Assembly (NCBI RefSeq): GCF_003337425.1
Contig: NZ_QPJU01000004.1
Coordinates: 1 to 64,000 of the forward strand
Source of the DNA: Extensimonas vulgaris
GTDB lineage: Bacteria > Pseudomonadota > Gammaproteobacteria > Burkholderiales > Burkholderiaceae_C
Direction of reading: 5' to 3'
DNA: 64,000 nt
A program made the translations under genes and the position numbers. Under the pieces are notes generated by a model, which was not told the DNA's origin, searched no databases, and worked only from the letters and a program-made list of their open reading frames with translations. This document shows, one piece after another, positions 1 to 11,351 of this stretch. The first letter of the stretch is position 1. Each line of letters begins with the position of its first letter.

Positions 1-106
1 ATTCAACTTTGGGGGCTACCCGCATGGCCTGGCTCCTTTTGGGGATCATCGTGAATCGATGAAATCCCAGCCAGATTTTAAGCTTCATCAAGAATAAAAC
101 ACTACA

Positions 107-272
107 CTAGTGTAGTGTTTGATGCTTGATGCGACAAATAAAACCGATGGATTTTTGGTCTGGGCAAGGCGCAAACCGCAGCGATACCGGGTGGTATCGC
201 GAGGATTTGCAACGCGGCCCAGGCCGAAAAGACGCGGTTTTATGTCGCAAATAGCGTCGAACACTACACTAG
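107..272 (+). mobile_element. Hairpin-type miniature element, family B, copy 1
   Basis: This 166 bp segment starts and ends with CTAG and has imperfect terminal inverted repeats (about 13 of 14 match: AGTGTAGTGTTTGA against AGTGTAGTGTTCGA). The interior folds on itself: GCGATACC and GGTATCGC form the tip at 181-200, and the arms ATAAAACCG/CGGTTTTAT pair further out. A nearly identical copy of the same length lies inverted at 24634-24799. It encodes no protein. A 22 bp perfect palindrome (98-119) overlaps the left end. The shape and CTAG ends suggest a non-autonomous transposable element (MITE), possibly mobilised by an IS5-like transposase with a YTAR target; that last point is inference. Confidence 0.7.
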
Positions 273-290
273 CAGCCCGTCCGGGCTGCT
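271..290 (-). terminator. Possible rpoD terminator hairpin
   Basis: A perfect 9 bp stem (AGCAGCCCG / CGGGCTGCT) with a 2-base loop lies about 45 bp beyond the rpoD stop codon. It has no T tract, so it may be a processing or RNA-stability hairpin, or a weak terminator. It touches the end of the family B element. Confidence 0.35.
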
Positions 291-334
291 CTACCTTGCT
301 GCGCGCTTGGTGCGGCGTGCAAGATCGCGCGCGT

Positions 335-2779
<2,445 letters not shown>

Positions 2780-3262
2780 TGAAAAGACCTCGGAGTCAAA
2801 AAACGGTCAGGATGGGCTCAAATGTGAAGGCATACATGGCGCAGACAAGGGGCAAAAACAAAGTGCCTCGTGAGCAATGCGCACGCGCGCTGGAAAAAGT
2901 CCACGCCTTTTGGCACAAACCTTGGAACGAACCTTCACATGCGCATGAAAACACGCCCCCGATCGCAGGGCAAAATGGCCGCGCAACGAGCGCCGAACCA
3001 TCCTTGCCGCATTCGCATGTTCGGCCCCCGGGCACCAAAAACAACGAACAACGGGCTGCACATCGAGTGCGCTGGCAAGATGTCTGGGCGAACATTTGGT
3101 GTGCAGTCCTTGCGATGGATGGGCCGCGCGTAACTAGATTTACGCGGTGCTGTGTTTTGCGCTGCCATCTCATACCAAGTAGGAAGGCATGCGCGGGCCC
3201 GGCTCGGAGGTGCTGCTGTCGCTCTTGCCAATGAACCCTAAATTATAGCAGGAGGTCGAATT
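2780..3262. other. 483 bp dnaG-rpoD intergenic region without a gene
   Basis: No conserved reading frame or RNA gene was recognised on either strand. A 7 bp stem (CGCGTAA/TTACGCG, 3127-3146) is present without a T tract. An extended -10 motif lies at its dnaG-proximal edge. The region is presumably the rpoD leader. Confidence 0.5.
3242..3250 (-). promoter_or_regulatory. Extended -10 promoter element for rpoD
   Basis: Read on the minus strand this is TGCTATAAT, a perfect extended -10 (TGnTATAAT), just beyond the dnaG stop codon. No -35 box sits at 17 bp spacing; TTGAAA lies only 13 bp upstream. Extended -10 promoters can work without a -35. If used, it would give rpoD a leader of about 450 nt and uncouple it from dnaG. 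Confidence 0.4.
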
Positions 3263-5149
3263 TCAAGAGTGCAAGCGCAGGCTGTGCGCCGCCTCCAGCG
3301 CCTTGCGCCGGGCTTGCAGCTCGCGGTAGCGCTGCAGCGCCGCCGGGTCTTGGCTGGCCGTGGCGATGAGCGTGCTTTCCTCGGCCTTGATCTGTTCGAT
3401 CAGCACGCGGTTGAGCAGGTCGCGCAGTTCGGCGCGCAGCTCGTGCAGGTCTCCCTCGGTCTGGGCATGCGAGCCGGTCATGAGCTTTTCGGCCAGCGGC
3501 GCGCAGGCGTGGCCGCGCAGGCGCTCGCGCAGCAGCGCCCAGGTCTGCACGCCGTGCGTGTGTAGCTGCTCTTCGAGCCAGATGAACAAGGGCCCGTGCG
3601 GCGGCGGCAAAGCACTCAGGGCTGCATGGTCTTCGGGTGCGAGCTCTTCGAGGAAGGCCATGTGCGACAGCAGCAGCCGCACGGCGTGGTCGGCGCGACT
3701 CGTGGGCGCGGAGCGCGGCAGGTGGGCGCGCCATGCCGTCGCGGCGTAAGGGCTGGCCGCGGCACCCGTGAACCTGCCGCGCGGGTGGGCGATCAGGCCG
3801 CCGCGCTGCTTCGTGCCCGCTGGATGGGCGCCTGCGCCGGGCGCAGGGTGTTGCGCCTGCGCCCAGAATTCACTGAGCTCCGCAGCGTCGATTTGCGCGA
3901 GGCTCGCGAATTCGCCGAGCAGCTGGCGCTTGAGCAGCCCTTCGGGCAGCGCGCTCCACAGAGGCCGGGCGTGGTGTGTCATCTGCGCACGGCCTTCGGG
4001 CGTGCCCAGGTCGCAGCCTTCGCTCGCGGCGTCGAGCAGAAAACGGCTCAGCGGCACTGCGTCGCCGATGTGGCGCGCAAACGCATCGCGGCCCCAGGCG
4101 CGGATGAAGCTGTCGGGGTCATGCTCGGGCGGCAGGAACAAAAACTTGAAGCTGCGCGTGTCCTGCGCGTGCGGCAAGGCGGCGTCGAGCGCCTTGCGCG
4201 CGGCGCGCCGGCCCGCGGCGTCGCCGTCGAAGCTGAACACCACGGCGTCGGTAAAGCGCAGCAGCTTTTGCACATGCTCGGGCGTGCAGGCGGTGCCCAG
4301 CGTGGCCACCGCGTTCGGAAAGCCGAGCTGCGCGAGCGCCACCACGTCCATGTAGCCCTCGGTCACGAGCGCGTAGCCATGCTCGCGGATTGCGCTGCGC
4401 GCCTCGAACAGGCCGTACAGCTCGCGCCCCTTGTGAAACACCGGCGTTTCGGGCGAGTTGAGGTATTTGGGCTTTTCGTCGCCGAGCACGCGCCCGCCAA
4501 AGCCTATGCACTCGCCCTTGACGTTGCGGATCGGGAACATCACGCGGTCGCGAAAACGGTCGTAGCGCTTGTGGTCTTCGGGCTGCACGATGACCAGGCC
4601 CGCCTCCTCGAGCAGCGGGTCGTCGTAATGGGCAAAGACGCCCGCGAGCTTGTGCCAGCCTTCGGGCGCGTACCCAAGCCCATAGCGCTTGGCCACGGCG
4701 CCCGACACGCCGCGCTGTTTGAGGTAGGCGATGGCGCGCGGAGACTTGCGCAGCTCCTCGCCATAGGCGGCGGCGGCACGCGCGAGCACTTCGGTCAAAG
4801 TGGCGCGCTGTTGCCGCTGGGCCGCAGCGCGTGCCTTGTCCTGCGTCGAGGCGTGCTCCTCGGGCACCTGCAGGCCGACTTGCTGCGCCAGCTCGTGCAC
4901 CGCCTCGACGAAGTCCAGCCCCGCGTGCTCCATCAGGAAGCCGATGGCGTCGCCGCTCTTGCCGCAGCCGAAGCAGTGGAAGAACTGCTTGGACGGGCTC
5001 ACGCTGAACGAGGGCGATTTTTCTGCATGAAACGGGCACAGACCCATGAAATTGGCGCCGCTTTTCTTGAGCGGGACGTAGCGGCCCACGACGTCGACCA
5101 TATCGACGTGCGCGAGCAGTTCTTCGATGAAAGACTGAGGGATGGACAC
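3263..5149 (-). CDS. dnaG: DNA primase DnaG
   Basis: Synthesises RNA primers at the replication fork, acting with the DnaB helicase. The N-terminal CHC2 zinc ribbon is visible (CPFH, then HCFGCGK), followed by the catalytic TOPRIM core with its glutamate (LVTEGYMDVVALAQLG) and the metal-binding aspartates in VVFSFDGDAAGRRAA. The C-terminal 150 residues are the helicase-binding region. About 630 residues is normal. No ATG is available near the start: a GTG at 5149 gives VSIPQSFIEELL, matching where the family begins, and a TTG at 5167 would add six residues. Upstream of rpoD on the same strand. Confidence 0.97.
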   Translation of the reverse strand: MSIPQSFIEELLAHVDMVDVVGRYVPLKKSGANFMGLCPFHAEKSPSFSVSPSKQFFHCFGCGKSGDAIGFLMEHAGLDFVEAVHELAQQVGLQVPEEHASTQDKARAAAQRQQRATLTEVLARAAAAYGEELRKSPRAIAYLKQRGVSGAVAKRYGLGYAPEGWHKLAGVFAHYDDPLLEEAGLVIVQPEDHKRYDRFRDRVMFPIRNVKGECIGFGGRVLGDEKPKYLNSPETPVFHKGRELYGLFEARSAIREHGYALVTEGYMDVVALAQLGFPNAVATLGTACTPEHVQKLLRFTDAVVFSFDGDAAGRRAARKALDAALPHAQDTRSFKFLFLPPEHDPDSFIRAWGRDAFARHIGDAVPLSRFLLDAASEGCDLGTPEGRAQMTHHARPLWSALPEGLLKRQLLGEFASLAQIDAAELSEFWAQAQHPAPGAGAHPAGTKQRGGLIAHPRGRFTGAAASPYAATAWRAHLPRSAPTSRADHAVRLLLSHMAFLEELAPEDHAALSALPPPHGPLFIWLEEQLHTHGVQTWALLRERLRGHACAPLAEKLMTGSHAQTEGDLHELRAELRDLLNRVLIEQIKAEESTLIATASQDPAALQRYRELQARRKALEAAHSLRLHS

Positions 5150-5184
5150 GGCGCGATTGTCGCCCAATGCCGTGGGCGTCGCCC

Positions 5185-5208
5185 CGATGGGCCGATGGGC
5201 CGATGGGC
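5185..5208 (+). repeat. Three tandem copies of an 8 bp unit
   Basis: CGATGGGC is repeated three times without a gap between the divergent dnaG and acyl-CoA ligase genes. It may be slippage-prone or an operator; nothing in the sequence decides. Confidence 0.6.
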
Positions 5209-5285
5209 AGGCCAGGCATTGATCAGCCTCGCGTCAGCCGCTTTTGCTGTAATCGGGGGTGTAGGAAAAACGCAAGGAGCCCTTC

Positions 5286-6932
5286 ATGAGCAGCATCTTC
5301 GACCAGCATCTCGAGCGCAACGCAGCCAATTACGCACCGCTCTCGCCCCTGTCCTTCATCGAGCGCACGGCTGAGGTCTATCCCGAGCGCCTGGCCATCG
5401 TGCACGGCAGCCTGCGCCAGAACTGGCGCGACACCTACGCGCGCTGCCGGCGCCTGGCCAGCGCCCTGCGCCAGCGCGGCATAGGCAAGAACGACACCGT
5501 GGCCGTGATGTTGCCCAACACGCCGCCTATGGTCGAGGCGCACTTCGGCGTGCCCATGGCGGGCGCGGTGCTCAATGCGCTCAACACCCGGCTCGACCCC
5601 GAAGCCATCGCCTTCATGCTCGACCACGGCGAAGCGCGCGCGGTCATCGTCGATCCCGAATTCGCACCCGTCATGGCCAAGGCCCTGGCCCTGCGCCAGA
5701 ACCCACAGCCGCTGCTGCTGATCGACGTGGAAGACGCCGTTTATGGCCCCGCGGCGCAGCGCCTGGGCAGCCTGAGTTACGAGGACTTGCTCGCAGAGGG
5801 CGATCCGCAGTTTGCCTGGGAGCTGCCCGCCGACGAATGGGACGCGATCGCCCTCAATTACACCAGCGGCACCACGGGCAACCCCAAAGGGGTGGTTTAT
5901 CACCACCGCGGCGCGGCGCTCAACGCCATCTCCAACGTGCTCGAATGGGACATGCCCAAGCACGCGGTCTATCTATGGACGCTGCCCATGTTCCACTGCA
6001 ACGGCTGGTGTTTCCCGTGGACGGTGGCGGCGCGCGCGGGCGTGAACGTGTGCCTGCGCCGCGTCGAGGCGCAGGCCATTTTCGACGCCATGCGCCAGCA
6101 CGGCGTCACGCACTACTGCGGCGCGCCCATCGTGCACAGCCTGCTCGTGAATGCACCGGCCGCGCTCAAGGAGGGCGTGCCCAAAGGCATCAAGGCCATG
6201 GTCGCGGGCGCCGCGCCGCCGGCCTCGATGATCGAGGGCATGGAGATGCTGGGCTTCGACCTCACGCACGTGTATGGTCTGACCGAGGTCTATGGCCCAG
6301 CCACGGTGTGCGCCAAGCATGAAGCCTGGAACCAGCTCGACATCGGCGAGCGCGCGCGCCTGAACGCGCGCCAGGGCGTGCGCTACCACCTCGAGCGCGA
6401 CGTGCGCGTGCTCGACCCCGAAACCATGCAGCCCGTGCCGCAGGACGGAGAAACCATGGGCGAGATCATGTTCCGCGGCAACATCGCGATGAAGGGCTAC
6501 CTCAAGAACCCCGAGGCCACGGCGGAAGCCTTCCGCGGCGGCTGGTTTCACAGCGGCGACCTCGGCGTGCAATACCCCGACGGCTACATCAAGATCAAGG
6601 ACCGCAGCAAGGACATCATCATCTCGGGCGGCGAGAACATCTCCTCGATCGAAGTCGAGGACGTGCTCTACCGCCACCCGGCCGTGCTCGCGGCCGCCGT
6701 GGTCGCCAAGCCTGACCCGAAATGGGGCGAGACGCCCTGTGCCTTCATCGAACTCAAGCCTGGCGCGCAGGTCACGGCCGAGGACATCATCGCCCATTGC
6801 CGCGCGCACCTCGCAGGCTTCAAAGTGCCGCGCGCCGTGGTCTTTGGCGAGCTGCCCAAGACCAGCACGGGCAAGATCCAGAAGTTCGAGCTGCGCAAGC
6901 AGGCCGGCTCGGCCGCGGCCCTGGACGCATAA
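5286..6932 (+). CDS. Acyl-CoA synthetase (AMP-forming), DmdB-like
   Basis: An ANL-superfamily ligase of 548 residues that activates a carboxylic acid to its CoA thioester through an acyl-AMP intermediate. The P-loop YTSGTTGNPKG lies near residue 191 and GWFHSGDLGV near 418. The hinge KDRSKDIIISGGENI follows, and the acylation lysine is in STGKIQKFELR near 528. The overall pattern (MFHCNGWCFPW, YGLTEVYGP) matches the medium-chain / methylmercaptopropionate-CoA ligase group, which has broad fatty acid specificity; the true substrate cannot be read from sequence. The start has a good ribosome site, AAGGAG. It is monocistronic, divergent from dnaG. Confidence 0.9.
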   Translation: MSSIFDQHLERNAANYAPLSPLSFIERTAEVYPERLAIVHGSLRQNWRDTYARCRRLASALRQRGIGKNDTVAVMLPNTPPMVEAHFGVPMAGAVLNALNTRLDPEAIAFMLDHGEARAVIVDPEFAPVMAKALALRQNPQPLLLIDVEDAVYGPAAQRLGSLSYEDLLAEGDPQFAWELPADEWDAIALNYTSGTTGNPKGVVYHHRGAALNAISNVLEWDMPKHAVYLWTLPMFHCNGWCFPWTVAARAGVNVCLRRVEAQAIFDAMRQHGVTHYCGAPIVHSLLVNAPAALKEGVPKGIKAMVAGAAPPASMIEGMEMLGFDLTHVYGLTEVYGPATVCAKHEAWNQLDIGERARLNARQGVRYHLERDVRVLDPETMQPVPQDGETMGEIMFRGNIAMKGYLKNPEATAEAFRGGWFHSGDLGVQYPDGYIKIKDRSKDIIISGGENISSIEVEDVLYRHPAVLAAAVVAKPDPKWGETPCAFIELKPGAQVTAEDIIAHCRAHLAGFKVPRAVVFGELPKTSTGKIQKFELRKQAGSAAALDA

Positions 6933-6936
6933 ATCG

Positions 6937-7126
6937 CTGGGATCATCCCAGAATGTCCATTAGGACGCGGGATGATGGCGAGGCGGCTGGCGTGGCAGTT
7001 TGGTCGTGGGTGAGAAGTCCATGGCCAGTGTCATGGACGCCGAAGCCGCGGCCAAAATGACCGGCAGCAGTCCGCCAGCGCCCGCGTAGGTGCGCAGCAC
7101 CGCCTAATGGACAATCTGGGATCATC
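6937..7126. mobile_element. Inverted-repeat element, family C
   Basis: An 18 bp inverted repeat (17 of 18 matching) bounds the segment: CCCAGAATGTCCATTAGG at 6947-6964 and CCTAATGGACAATCTGGG at 7103-7120. An 11 bp direct repeat, CTGGGATCATC, flanks both ends (6937-6947 and 7116-7126). The roughly 140 bp interior has no convincing gene. The arrangement is that of a miniature transposable element or a deletion derivative of an insertion sequence. It fills most of the gap between the acyl-CoA ligase and DUF349 genes. No second copy was noticed in the window. Confidence 0.6.
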
Positions 7127-7249
7127 GTACGAAGCCGGTCAAAATAGCGCTTTTGCCACACCCGAAAGCACGCGCCGGCGATGCGTCGCCCGTTGCTCGC
7201 AAGCGCCGGCCGCGACGGGCTTTCGGTGTTTCTCTAATCGACTGGATTC

Positions 7250-10048
7250 ATGTTTCCATTTTTTTCCCGCAGCAAAATGTCCGATGCACCTGAAGTGACC
7301 CCGGCTCCGGCCCCGAGCAAGACCCACGAGCCGCATCCGCTCGATGCGCTGACCGGCGGCGCTTTCTCGGCCGCCACCTCCGGCGAGCGCGCCGCGCGTA
7401 TCCGCGAGTGGCTGGCCACTCAGCCCGCGCCCGAGCAGCTGCAGGAGGTGTTCAAAGAGCTCAGCGCGCGCGACAAAGGGGCGGCGCGTGCGGTGCGCGA
7501 GCGCCTCGACGAAATCCGCCGTGCCAAGGCACAAGAAGCCATCGCCGCCGAATGGGCCGAAAAAGCCCAGGCGCTGCTGGCCGCGCCCAAGCTCAACATC
7601 GCCGACGCGCTGGCCTGGCAGCGCGACGCCGCGAAAGCCGGCGCGCCGCTGTCGCGCGAGCCGCTCGCCACGCTCAAGGCGCAGCTGGCCGAGCGCGTCA
7701 AGGTGATCGAAGACCTGCAGCACCGCGTGCAGGTACAGCGCGAGGCCGCGGTGCTGCTCGCGCAGCGCATCGAGGTGCTCTCGACCAAGCCTTGGCGCGA
7801 CGCGCAGGCGGCGCTCGAGCAATTGCGTGCCGACATCGCGCGCTGGCAGACGCAGGCCGACGAGCTCACGGGCGACGCGAGTTGGGCGAGCGTGGAAGCG
7901 CGCTTTCCGCCGCTGCTCGAAACTTCGCGCACGCAGCTGCTCGCCGTGTGGGAGGCCTTCGAGGCCGCGCTCGCGCAGGCCGTGGCTGCGGCCGAAGACG
8001 CGCAAGCGCCGCTGCCGCCCGTGCCGGTGTGGGCCGAAGAGCTGCGCGCCGCGCGCGGCCTGCCGAGCGAGGCCGTCGCGCGGCCCGAGCGCCCCGCCAA
8101 ACCTCCGATCGCGCCCGAAGTGCGCGAAAAAGCCGAGCAGGCCGTGCGCAGCGCGCTCGCCGTACTTGAACAAGCCACCGCCGAAGGCCAGGGCAAGGCC
8201 AGCTCCGCCGCTGCCGCGGCGCTGCGTGCCGTGCTCAAAGAACACGGCAAACACATAGGCGCGGCCCTGGAGCAGCAAGTGCACCAGGCACTGGTGGCCG
8301 CGGGCGAGCTCGAAGGCTGGCAGCGCTGGAGCGCCGACCAGGTGCGCGAAGAACTCGTCGCCAAGGCCGAGGCACTGCTGCAGCGCCCCGAGGGCCAGGC
8401 ACTGGGCGGGCGCAAGATGCAGGAAACCTTGCGCCAGCTGCGCGAGCAATGGAAGCAGGCCGACCAAAGCAGTGCGCCCAACCATGCACTGTGGAAGCGC
8501 TTTGATGATGCCTGCAATGCCGCGCACAAAGTCGTCGAAGAATGGCTCGAGAAGGTGCGCGCCGAAGCTGCGCAGCACCGCGCCCAGCGCGAGGCCCTGA
8601 TCGAGGAGCTCAAAACCTGGGCGCAAACGCAGGCGCAGGCCTTGGCCGCTGCGGGCGACTGGAAGGGGCTGCAGCGCGCCCTGCACCAGTTTGCCGAACG
8701 CTGGCGCGACGCCGGACACGTGTCCGAAAAGGTTTTTGCCGAATTGCAGCCGTTGTGGAAACAGGCCATGGCCGAGGCCAGCGCGCCGCTCGAAGCCGCG
8801 CAAAAAGAAAGCCTCGCCCGCCGCCACGCGTTGATCGAAGAGGCGCAGGCCTTGGCCGCTGCGCCGAGCCTGCGCATAGACGCCGTGCGGGCCTTGCAGC
8901 AGCGCTGGCAGGCCGAGGCGCAGGCCGTGCCGCTCGATCGCAAGCTCGAGCAAAAGCTCTGGGAGTCATTTCGCCAGCCGATCGATGAAGCCTTTCAGCG
9001 CAAAACGGCCGAGCGCAGCAAGGCCGAGGCTGCGCTGTCTGCGCGCGATCGCGCCGTGATCGAGGCCGCGCGGGCCCTCGAAGCGGCAAGCGCAAGCGGC
9101 GATGCGCAGCAGATCCGCGCCGCCATGGCCGCGCTCGACGCCGCGCTGCATGCGCCGGCCGTGCCCGAGCCTGGCGCCGCACCCGCGGCTCCAGCTGCTG
9201 CACCTGCGCAGCCTGCTCCCGCCGCTGCAGAATCTGAACAAAATCAGCCCGTAGCGCCCGTAGAATATACGCAGATAGCTCCTGAAAGTGAAGCTGCCGA
9301 AGCTGCAGGTGCTGCGGCAGAAACGGTGGCACCTGCCCCCGCTGCCGCCAAACCCGCACCGCGCCCCGTGATCGCCGTGCGCGGCGACGACCGGCCCGGT
9401 GCGCAGAAGAATCTGCCTGCCACACACCCGCACGGCGCCCGGCCCGCAGGCCGACGTGATGCACGCCCCGAAGGCGGGCGCGCTGCATTCGGGCGTGATG
9501 CCAGCCGAACGGGTGAGCGTGCAGGACGGGGCGGTTATGAAGGGCGGGAAGGGCGCGGGGAACGCGCAGAACGTGCCCCGCGCCTGGGCGATGCGGCTTT
9601 CCGTGCGCAGCGTGAAGCGCTGGAGCGTGCCCAGCTGGCGCTCAAAAAGCTCGCGGCGCAGGCGCACGGCGAGGTGCTCACGCACTTGCTCACGGCCTGG
9701 GAAAAACGTGATCCGGCGCTCGTACCCGCTGCGCAACAACTGGGCGTGCGCGTGAGCGCAGCGCAGCGCAATGCCTGGGTGCAGGCCCTGTCTGCCGCGC
9801 CCACGGCGTCTGCGGCCGATGCCGAACAATCGCTGTTGCGCCTGGAGATCGCCGCCGAAGTACCCACGCCCGCAGAGCAATTGAGCGCGCGCCGCCTGCT
9901 GCAACTGCAGTTGCTCACGCGCCGCAACGAGCCCGCGCCGGCCCAGACCTGGACGCAGGACGTAGCCAAGCTGCTTGCCGCGCCCTACGACGCCGCGCAG
10001 GCGCGCCGCCTGCAAAACGTGCTCAAGGTACTGCTGCGCAACAAATGA
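7250..10048 (+). CDS. DUF349 repeat protein
   Basis: A 932-residue, Ala/Glu-rich, mostly helical protein with several DUF349-type segments (for example LREQWKQADQ followed by LWKRFDDACNAAHKVVEEW), predicted to form long coiled coils. The family is widespread in proteobacteria with no settled function. Residues about 660-690 are encoded by a copy of the dispersed AGCTAT repeat, and the following stretch is Arg/Gly-rich, resembling a disordered nucleic-acid-binding linker. A conserved C-terminal helical domain follows. The ATG at 7250 (MFPFFSRSK) has only a weak ribosome site; ATG 7280 is an alternative. The stop overlaps the CDF gene start by 4 bp, so the two are probably co-translated. Confidence 0.8.
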   Translation: MFPFFSRSKMSDAPEVTPAPAPSKTHEPHPLDALTGGAFSAATSGERAARIREWLATQPAPEQLQEVFKELSARDKGAARAVRERLDEIRRAKAQEAIAAEWAEKAQALLAAPKLNIADALAWQRDAAKAGAPLSREPLATLKAQLAERVKVIEDLQHRVQVQREAAVLLAQRIEVLSTKPWRDAQAALEQLRADIARWQTQADELTGDASWASVEARFPPLLETSRTQLLAVWEAFEAALAQAVAAAEDAQAPLPPVPVWAEELRAARGLPSEAVARPERPAKPPIAPEVREKAEQAVRSALAVLEQATAEGQGKASSAAAAALRAVLKEHGKHIGAALEQQVHQALVAAGELEGWQRWSADQVREELVAKAEALLQRPEGQALGGRKMQETLRQLREQWKQADQSSAPNHALWKRFDDACNAAHKVVEEWLEKVRAEAAQHRAQREALIEELKTWAQTQAQALAAAGDWKGLQRALHQFAERWRDAGHVSEKVFAELQPLWKQAMAEASAPLEAAQKESLARRHALIEEAQALAAAPSLRIDAVRALQQRWQAEAQAVPLDRKLEQKLWESFRQPIDEAFQRKTAERSKAEAALSARDRAVIEAARALEAASASGDAQQIRAAMAALDAALHAPAVPEPGAAPAAPAAAPAQPAPAAAESEQNQPVAPVEYTQIAPESEAAEAAGAAAETVAPAPAAAKPAPRPVIAVRGDDRPGAQKNLPATHPHGARPAGRRDARPEGGRAAFGRDASRTGERAGRGGYEGREGRGERAERAPRLGDAAFRAQREALERAQLALKKLAAQAHGEVLTHLLTAWEKRDPALVPAAQQLGVRVSAAQRNAWVQALSAAPTASAADAEQSLLRLEIAAEVPTPAEQLSARRLLQLQLLTRRNEPAPAQTWTQDVAKLLAAPYDAAQARRLQNVLKVLLRNK
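9240..9296 (+). repeat. Dispersed Comamonadaceae-type repeat, copy 1 (inside DUF349 gene)
   Basis: A relatively AT-rich stretch ending in AGATAGCTCCTGAAAGTG that shares its order of motifs with copies at 22404, 32570 and 43120. It is translated in frame. Confidence 0.5.
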
Positions 10049-11154
10049 GCAGTGCCATGGGGCAAGGCGAGGGCAGGGCGCCTGAAGGGCCTGGGGCAGT
10101 GCCGACACCGCTTGCACGGCCGGGCGGGCACAAAGAGATCGACCAAGGGCATACCCTCCACCCACCTGCAGATCGCGGCCACGCCGACGCCAACCCCCAT
10201 GCCTGTGGGCCGGGCGTGCGCCACCCCTGCCATGGGCACTTTCACCATGAACACCACCACGGCGCAGCCGGGCAGGATTTCAGTCGCGCGTTTGCGTTCG
10301 GCATCGCGCTCAACCTTGGCTTCGTCGTGCTCGAAGTGGCAAGCGGCTGGTGGGCCGGCTCGCTCGCCTTGCTTGCCGACGCGGCGCACAACCTGAGCGA
10401 CGTGGCAGGTTTGGCGCTGGCCTGGGCCGGGGCCTGGGCGCTGCGCCTCAAGCCCGACGCACGCCACACCTATGGCTGGCAGCGCGCCTCCATCCTCGCG
10501 GCTTTTGCCAACGCGGTGCTGCTGTTTGCGGCCATGGGCTGGCTGGCCTGGGAGGCGGTGCAGCGCCTGGCGCAGCCGCAGGCCGTGCAAGGCTGGACGG
10601 TGGTGGGCGTGGCCGCTGCCGGCATCGTGGTCAACAGTGCCACGGCGCTGCTGTTCCTGCGCGGCCAGCACGGCGACCTGAACGTGCGCGGCGCCTTTTT
10701 GCACATGGCAGCCGACGCGCTGGTGTCGCTGGGCGTGGTGATTGCGGGGGCGCTGTACCTGTGGCGCGGCTGGAGCTGGCTGGATCCGGTGATGAGCCTG
10801 ACGGTGGCCGTGGTGATCGTGCTTGGCAGCTGGGGGCTGCTGCGCGAATCCACACGCCTATTGTTCGACGGCGTGCCCGAGCGCGTGGACCCGCTCGCCG
10901 TGCGCGCTTACCTCGAACAGCTGCCCGGCGTGGAGCGCGTGGACGACCTGCACATCTGGGCCATGGGAACCACGCAGATCGCTCTTTCGGCGCATTTGAT
11001 CGCACCTGGCGGGCCGCTGGGCGATGCCGCACTGCACCGCATCGCCGAAGAGTTGCAACACCGTTTCGGCATCCAGCACGCCACACTGCAGGTGATGCGC
11101 GAGCCGATCACATCACTGCATGCCAGCAGCCTGTCGGACTTTGGGCGTCGATAG
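10045..11154 (+). CDS. Cation diffusion facilitator (CDF) metal efflux transporter
   Basis: An inner-membrane antiporter exporting divalent metals, probably zinc or cadmium, for protons; 369 residues. The N-terminus carries a His-rich stretch (HGHFHHEHHH) likely to bind metal. Six membrane helices follow. The metal site is formed by HNLSD in the second helix (LLADAAHNLSD) and HMAAD in the fifth (FLHMAADALVSLG). A cytoplasmic C-terminal domain contains LHIWAMGTTQIALSAH. This is the ZitB/CzcD group. It overlaps the DUF349 stop by 4 bp. The last nine or so residues (SLSDFGRR) and the stop codon come from the family A element at 11126, so the native C-terminus was probably replaced. Confidence 0.92.
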   Translation: MSSAMGQGEGRAPEGPGAVPTPLARPGGHKEIDQGHTLHPPADRGHADANPHACGPGVRHPCHGHFHHEHHHGAAGQDFSRAFAFGIALNLGFVVLEVASGWWAGSLALLADAAHNLSDVAGLALAWAGAWALRLKPDARHTYGWQRASILAAFANAVLLFAAMGWLAWEAVQRLAQPQAVQGWTVVGVAAAGIVVNSATALLFLRGQHGDLNVRGAFLHMAADALVSLGVVIAGALYLWRGWSWLDPVMSLTVAVVIVLGSWGLLRESTRLLFDGVPERVDPLAVRAYLEQLPGVERVDDLHIWAMGTTQIALSAHLIAPGGPLGDAALHRIAEELQHRFGIQHATLQVMREPITSLHASSLSDFGRR

Positions 11155-11288
11155 CGAGAATGGGCCCCAGCGAGGCCAGTTTTTGCCGGATTCGCCGCCC
11201 CATAGCGGGACTATGGGGCAAGAAGACGGTAAAAAATGGGCCGCTGCGGCGCATTCGCAGCCGACGATTCCAAAGTCCGACAGGCTGC
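11126..11288 (+). mobile_element. Hairpin-type miniature element, family A, copy 1
   Basis: A 163 bp element with perfect 19 bp terminal inverted repeats (GCAGCCTGTCGGACTTTGG at 11126-11144, its complement at 11270-11288). The arms pair along their length around a tip at 11197-11219 (GCCCCATAG / CTATGGGGC), so the whole element folds as one long imperfect hairpin. Related full copies are at 18404-18570 (same orientation) and 44471-44637 (inverted). It supplies the end of the CDF gene. No transposase is encoded. Confidence 0.85.
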
Positions 11289-11351
11289 CAGCCACGGCTG
11301 AGCGCCAGCATCGCCGCTCGAGCGCTTGCTGTGCTTGCCTCCTGCGCGCGC

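Noticed and set aside
3127-3146. Stem CGCGTAA/TTACGCG as a dnaG terminator
   Set aside because: There is no T tract on either strand, and the dnaG-rpoD pair may be co-transcribed.
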